A stretch of 35,632 bases of DNA from Clostridia bacterium (GTDB taxonomy: Bacteria > Bacillota > Clostridia > Oscillospirales > Acutalibacteraceae). Below the pieces are notes generated by a model. It ran no database searches, was not told where the DNA came from, and was given only the letters and a program-made list of their open reading frames with translations. A program made the position numbers and the translations under genes. The DNA is taken from positions 1 to 35,632 of the forward strand of contig JAFRJB010000125.1 of NCBI GenBank assembly GCA_017432485.1, read 5' to 3'. Below, one piece after another: positions 34,019 to 35,632 of the stretch. Position 1 is the first letter of the stretch; every line of letters begins with the position of its first letter.

Positions 34019-35485
34019 TTGATAAAAAGAATGCGCGCGATTGCGCTTATTTTAATTGTTTCGCTGCTGTCTTTGGGCGGCAGGATTTTTTATATTGCCT
34101 ATTATAATGCGGATACCGCCTCTGTTTCCGGAAGTGCCCATGCCGAATATTACGGCAGCCGCAGAGGATTAATTTTTGACAGAAATTTGCAACAGCTTGT
34201 GGAAACGCAAAAAGTCAAAAAGTATTCGCAAATCAATCCGGCTTTTTCATTTGAAGTGCCTGAGCGCTATGCAGTTGATCAGTTATGTCCGCACCTTATC
34301 GGCTATACGGATGCCGAGAACAACGGCGTAAGCGGTATAGAAAAAGATTATAATAGCTTTTTGAAAGCCATACCCAATCGTTTGTTGATTAAAACCTATA
34401 AAGATGCACGAGGCAATACTTTAAAAGGGAAAGGCACTGTCATTGATACCTCGGAGAGTTGCACAAATAGCGGAATTGCCCTTACGATTGATAAAAATAT
34501 TCAATCAGTTGTTCAAACGGCAGGCAAACGTCTCGGCAGCGGTGCAATCGTTGTCATGCGCTCCGATAGCGGTGAAATCGAGGCTATGGCGTCTTTTCCG
34601 ACTTATAACCCAAAAGACATTGCAAGTGCACTTAAAAACGGCGATAAACCCCTCATTAACCGTGCACTATGCCTTTACAATGTCGGTTCAGTTTTTAAAT
34701 CGATTGTATGTTTAGCAGCTTTGGAAAGCGGTGTCAGCCCTGCTTTTTCTTATAGCTGCAACGGGAAAACCGTTTGCGGCGGCACTGTTTTTCACTGTCA
34801 TAAAGAAGATGGTCACGGTTCAGTAGACATGAAAAAAGCGCTTGCCTTTTCCTGTAATACCTATTTTATTGCTCTTGCGCAGTATATCGGTTATGAAAAA
34901 ATACTTGAAATGTGCCGCCGCTTTGAATTGGATGAAGCGATAACCCTTTCGCAATCTATTATGGCAGCTGCTGGAAATTTGCCGAAAAAAGAAGATTTAG
35001 CTTCACCCGCTGCGGTAGCAAATTTGAGTTTCGGGCAAGGGCAGCTCTTAGCCTCGCCGCTGAGTTTATGCCGTATATACGCCGCCATACACAACGGCGG
35101 TTCGTTGGTCACGCCGCAATTGGTATTTGGAGAAGTCAAAAACGGCAATATATCTGCGCAGAGTTCCTCACAAAGTAAACCAATCATTCGCAAACAATAT
35201 GCCGACTCGGTTATGGAGTTTTTAACCTGTGCTGTCAGCCATGGTACCGGAAGGAGTGCAGCAGTAAAAAACTGTGCTGTTGCAGGGAAAACCGCAACAG
35301 CACAAACAGGGAAATACACCGGTTCTAAAGAAAAATTAATATCTTATTTTATCGGATTAATTAGTGTAAAAGGCGATAAATACACCATTTTAGTGATGCG
35401 CGAAAACGGCACTTCCGGTTCTGCCGACTGTGCACCGATTTTTAAAGAAATCTGCGAAAAAATACAGGCACAAAAGAAAGAATAG
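34019..35485 (+). CDS. Class B penicillin-binding protein (transpeptidase) with KTA in place of KTG
   Basis: A 488-residue membrane-anchored transpeptidase. An N-terminal helix (about 7-25) is followed by a short dimerisation region containing GSRRGLIFDRNLQQL. The transpeptidase domain has SVFK (active Ser about 224), SCN (about 278-280) and, where KTG is expected, GKTATAQTG (Lys about 424, Ala instead of Gly). It is smaller than FtsI or SpoVD (550-650 residues), lacking PASTA domains. TTG 34019 is preferred because AGGTG (34008-34012) lies 6 nt upstream; GTG 34010 would overlap that site. Role (elongation, septal or sporulation) cannot be assigned. It lies downstream of mltG but after a terminator. 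Confidence 0.87.
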   Translation: MIKRMRAIALILIVSLLSLGGRIFYIAYYNADTASVSGSAHAEYYGSRRGLIFDRNLQQLVETQKVKKYSQINPAFSFEVPERYAVDQLCPHLIGYTDAENNGVSGIEKDYNSFLKAIPNRLLIKTYKDARGNTLKGKGTVIDTSESCTNSGIALTIDKNIQSVVQTAGKRLGSGAIVVMRSDSGEIEAMASFPTYNPKDIASALKNGDKPLINRALCLYNVGSVFKSIVCLAALESGVSPAFSYSCNGKTVCGGTVFHCHKEDGHGSVDMKKALAFSCNTYFIALAQYIGYEKILEMCRRFELDEAITLSQSIMAAAGNLPKKEDLASPAAVANLSFGQGQLLASPLSLCRIYAAIHNGGSLVTPQLVFGEVKNGNISAQSSSQSKPIIRKQYADSVMEFLTCAVSHGTGRSAAVKNCAVAGKTATAQTGKYTGSKEKLISYFIGLISVKGDKYTILVMRENGTSGSADCAPIFKEICEKIQAQKKE

Positions 35486-35632
35486 AGGGTTGGGGCACCC
35501 TAAATAAAGAGGGACAGGTTTTTGCGTTGTTCTTTCATCCGCCTAAGCGATAAAAAATCCCTTGAATACGGCAAGTATGCAAAGAATTTTTTCTCACTTA
35601 TCCGAATAAAATAACTTAGCAAAAACTGCAAA
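35486..35632. other. Gene-free end of window, repeat-like
   Basis: No supported gene. There is an AGGGT/ACCCT hairpin just after the PBP stop (about 35487-35502, no T-tract), and an imperfect palindrome CTTGAATACG-GCA-AGTATGCAAAG (about 35562-35584). The minus strand stays open for about 43 codons with no family resemblance. It resembles the hairpin-bearing intergenic repeats of Clostridia. Confidence 0.35.

Overview
The window looks like a chromosomal segment of an anaerobic, spore-forming member of the Bacillota (class Clostridia, most like the Ruminococcaceae/Oscillospirales). This rests on the IspH-ribosomal protein S1 fusion, the spoVF dipicolinate synthase pair, the TmcAL/acetate kinase pair, the MltG/U32 pair, a DUF5685/J-domain operon and consistently AGGAGG-type ribosome binding sites. 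Most of the window is housekeeping; the accessory signals are concentrated in the gaps.

Layout. 1-330: gene-free repeat DNA. 358-2022 (-): GH36 alpha-galactosidase. 2199-4426 (+): tsaE-tsaB-rpiB-upp (t6A tRNA modification, pentose phosphate, uracil salvage). 4471-4914: lipoprotein. 5046-6951 (+): tightly overlapped operon of a DUF5685 protein, a degenerate J-domain protein and a membrane protein. 6998-8185 (-) and 8292-9491 (+): divergent tmcAL and ackA with overlapping promoters, then a HAD phosphatase. 10274-15346 (+): RpiR regulator, BaiN-like flavoprotein, cmk, ispH-rpsA fusion. 15466-17811: FeoA-FeoB fusion. 18026-21416: ligA, murC. 21747-23151: dpaA-dpaB (spore dipicolinate). 23305-25878: PAP2 phosphatase, groES, groEL. 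25917-27257 (-): two half-size TSUP transporters, a probable 6S RNA and a DUF1292 protein. 27366-28504: a scrambled island with a dead four-helix-bundle gene, an array of small hairpins, tRNA 3'-end fragments, a 283-bp element with terminal inverted repeats, and an intact tRNA-Lys. 28561-29580 (-): WYL regulator. 29701-29776: tRNA-Thr. 29880-35485 (+): tmk, DJ-1/PfpI, mltG, U32 peptidase-like protein, class B PBP. The last 150 bp hold no recognisable gene.

No obvious new enzymatic defence or biosynthetic system is present. The strongest candidates for undescribed biology are non-coding: the hairpin array and tRNA-fragment island at 27.7-28.5 kb, the structured segment after feoB, the sequestered ribosome site before dpaA, and the internal S1 start inside the ispH fusion. 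All identities come from reading motifs; no database search was run.
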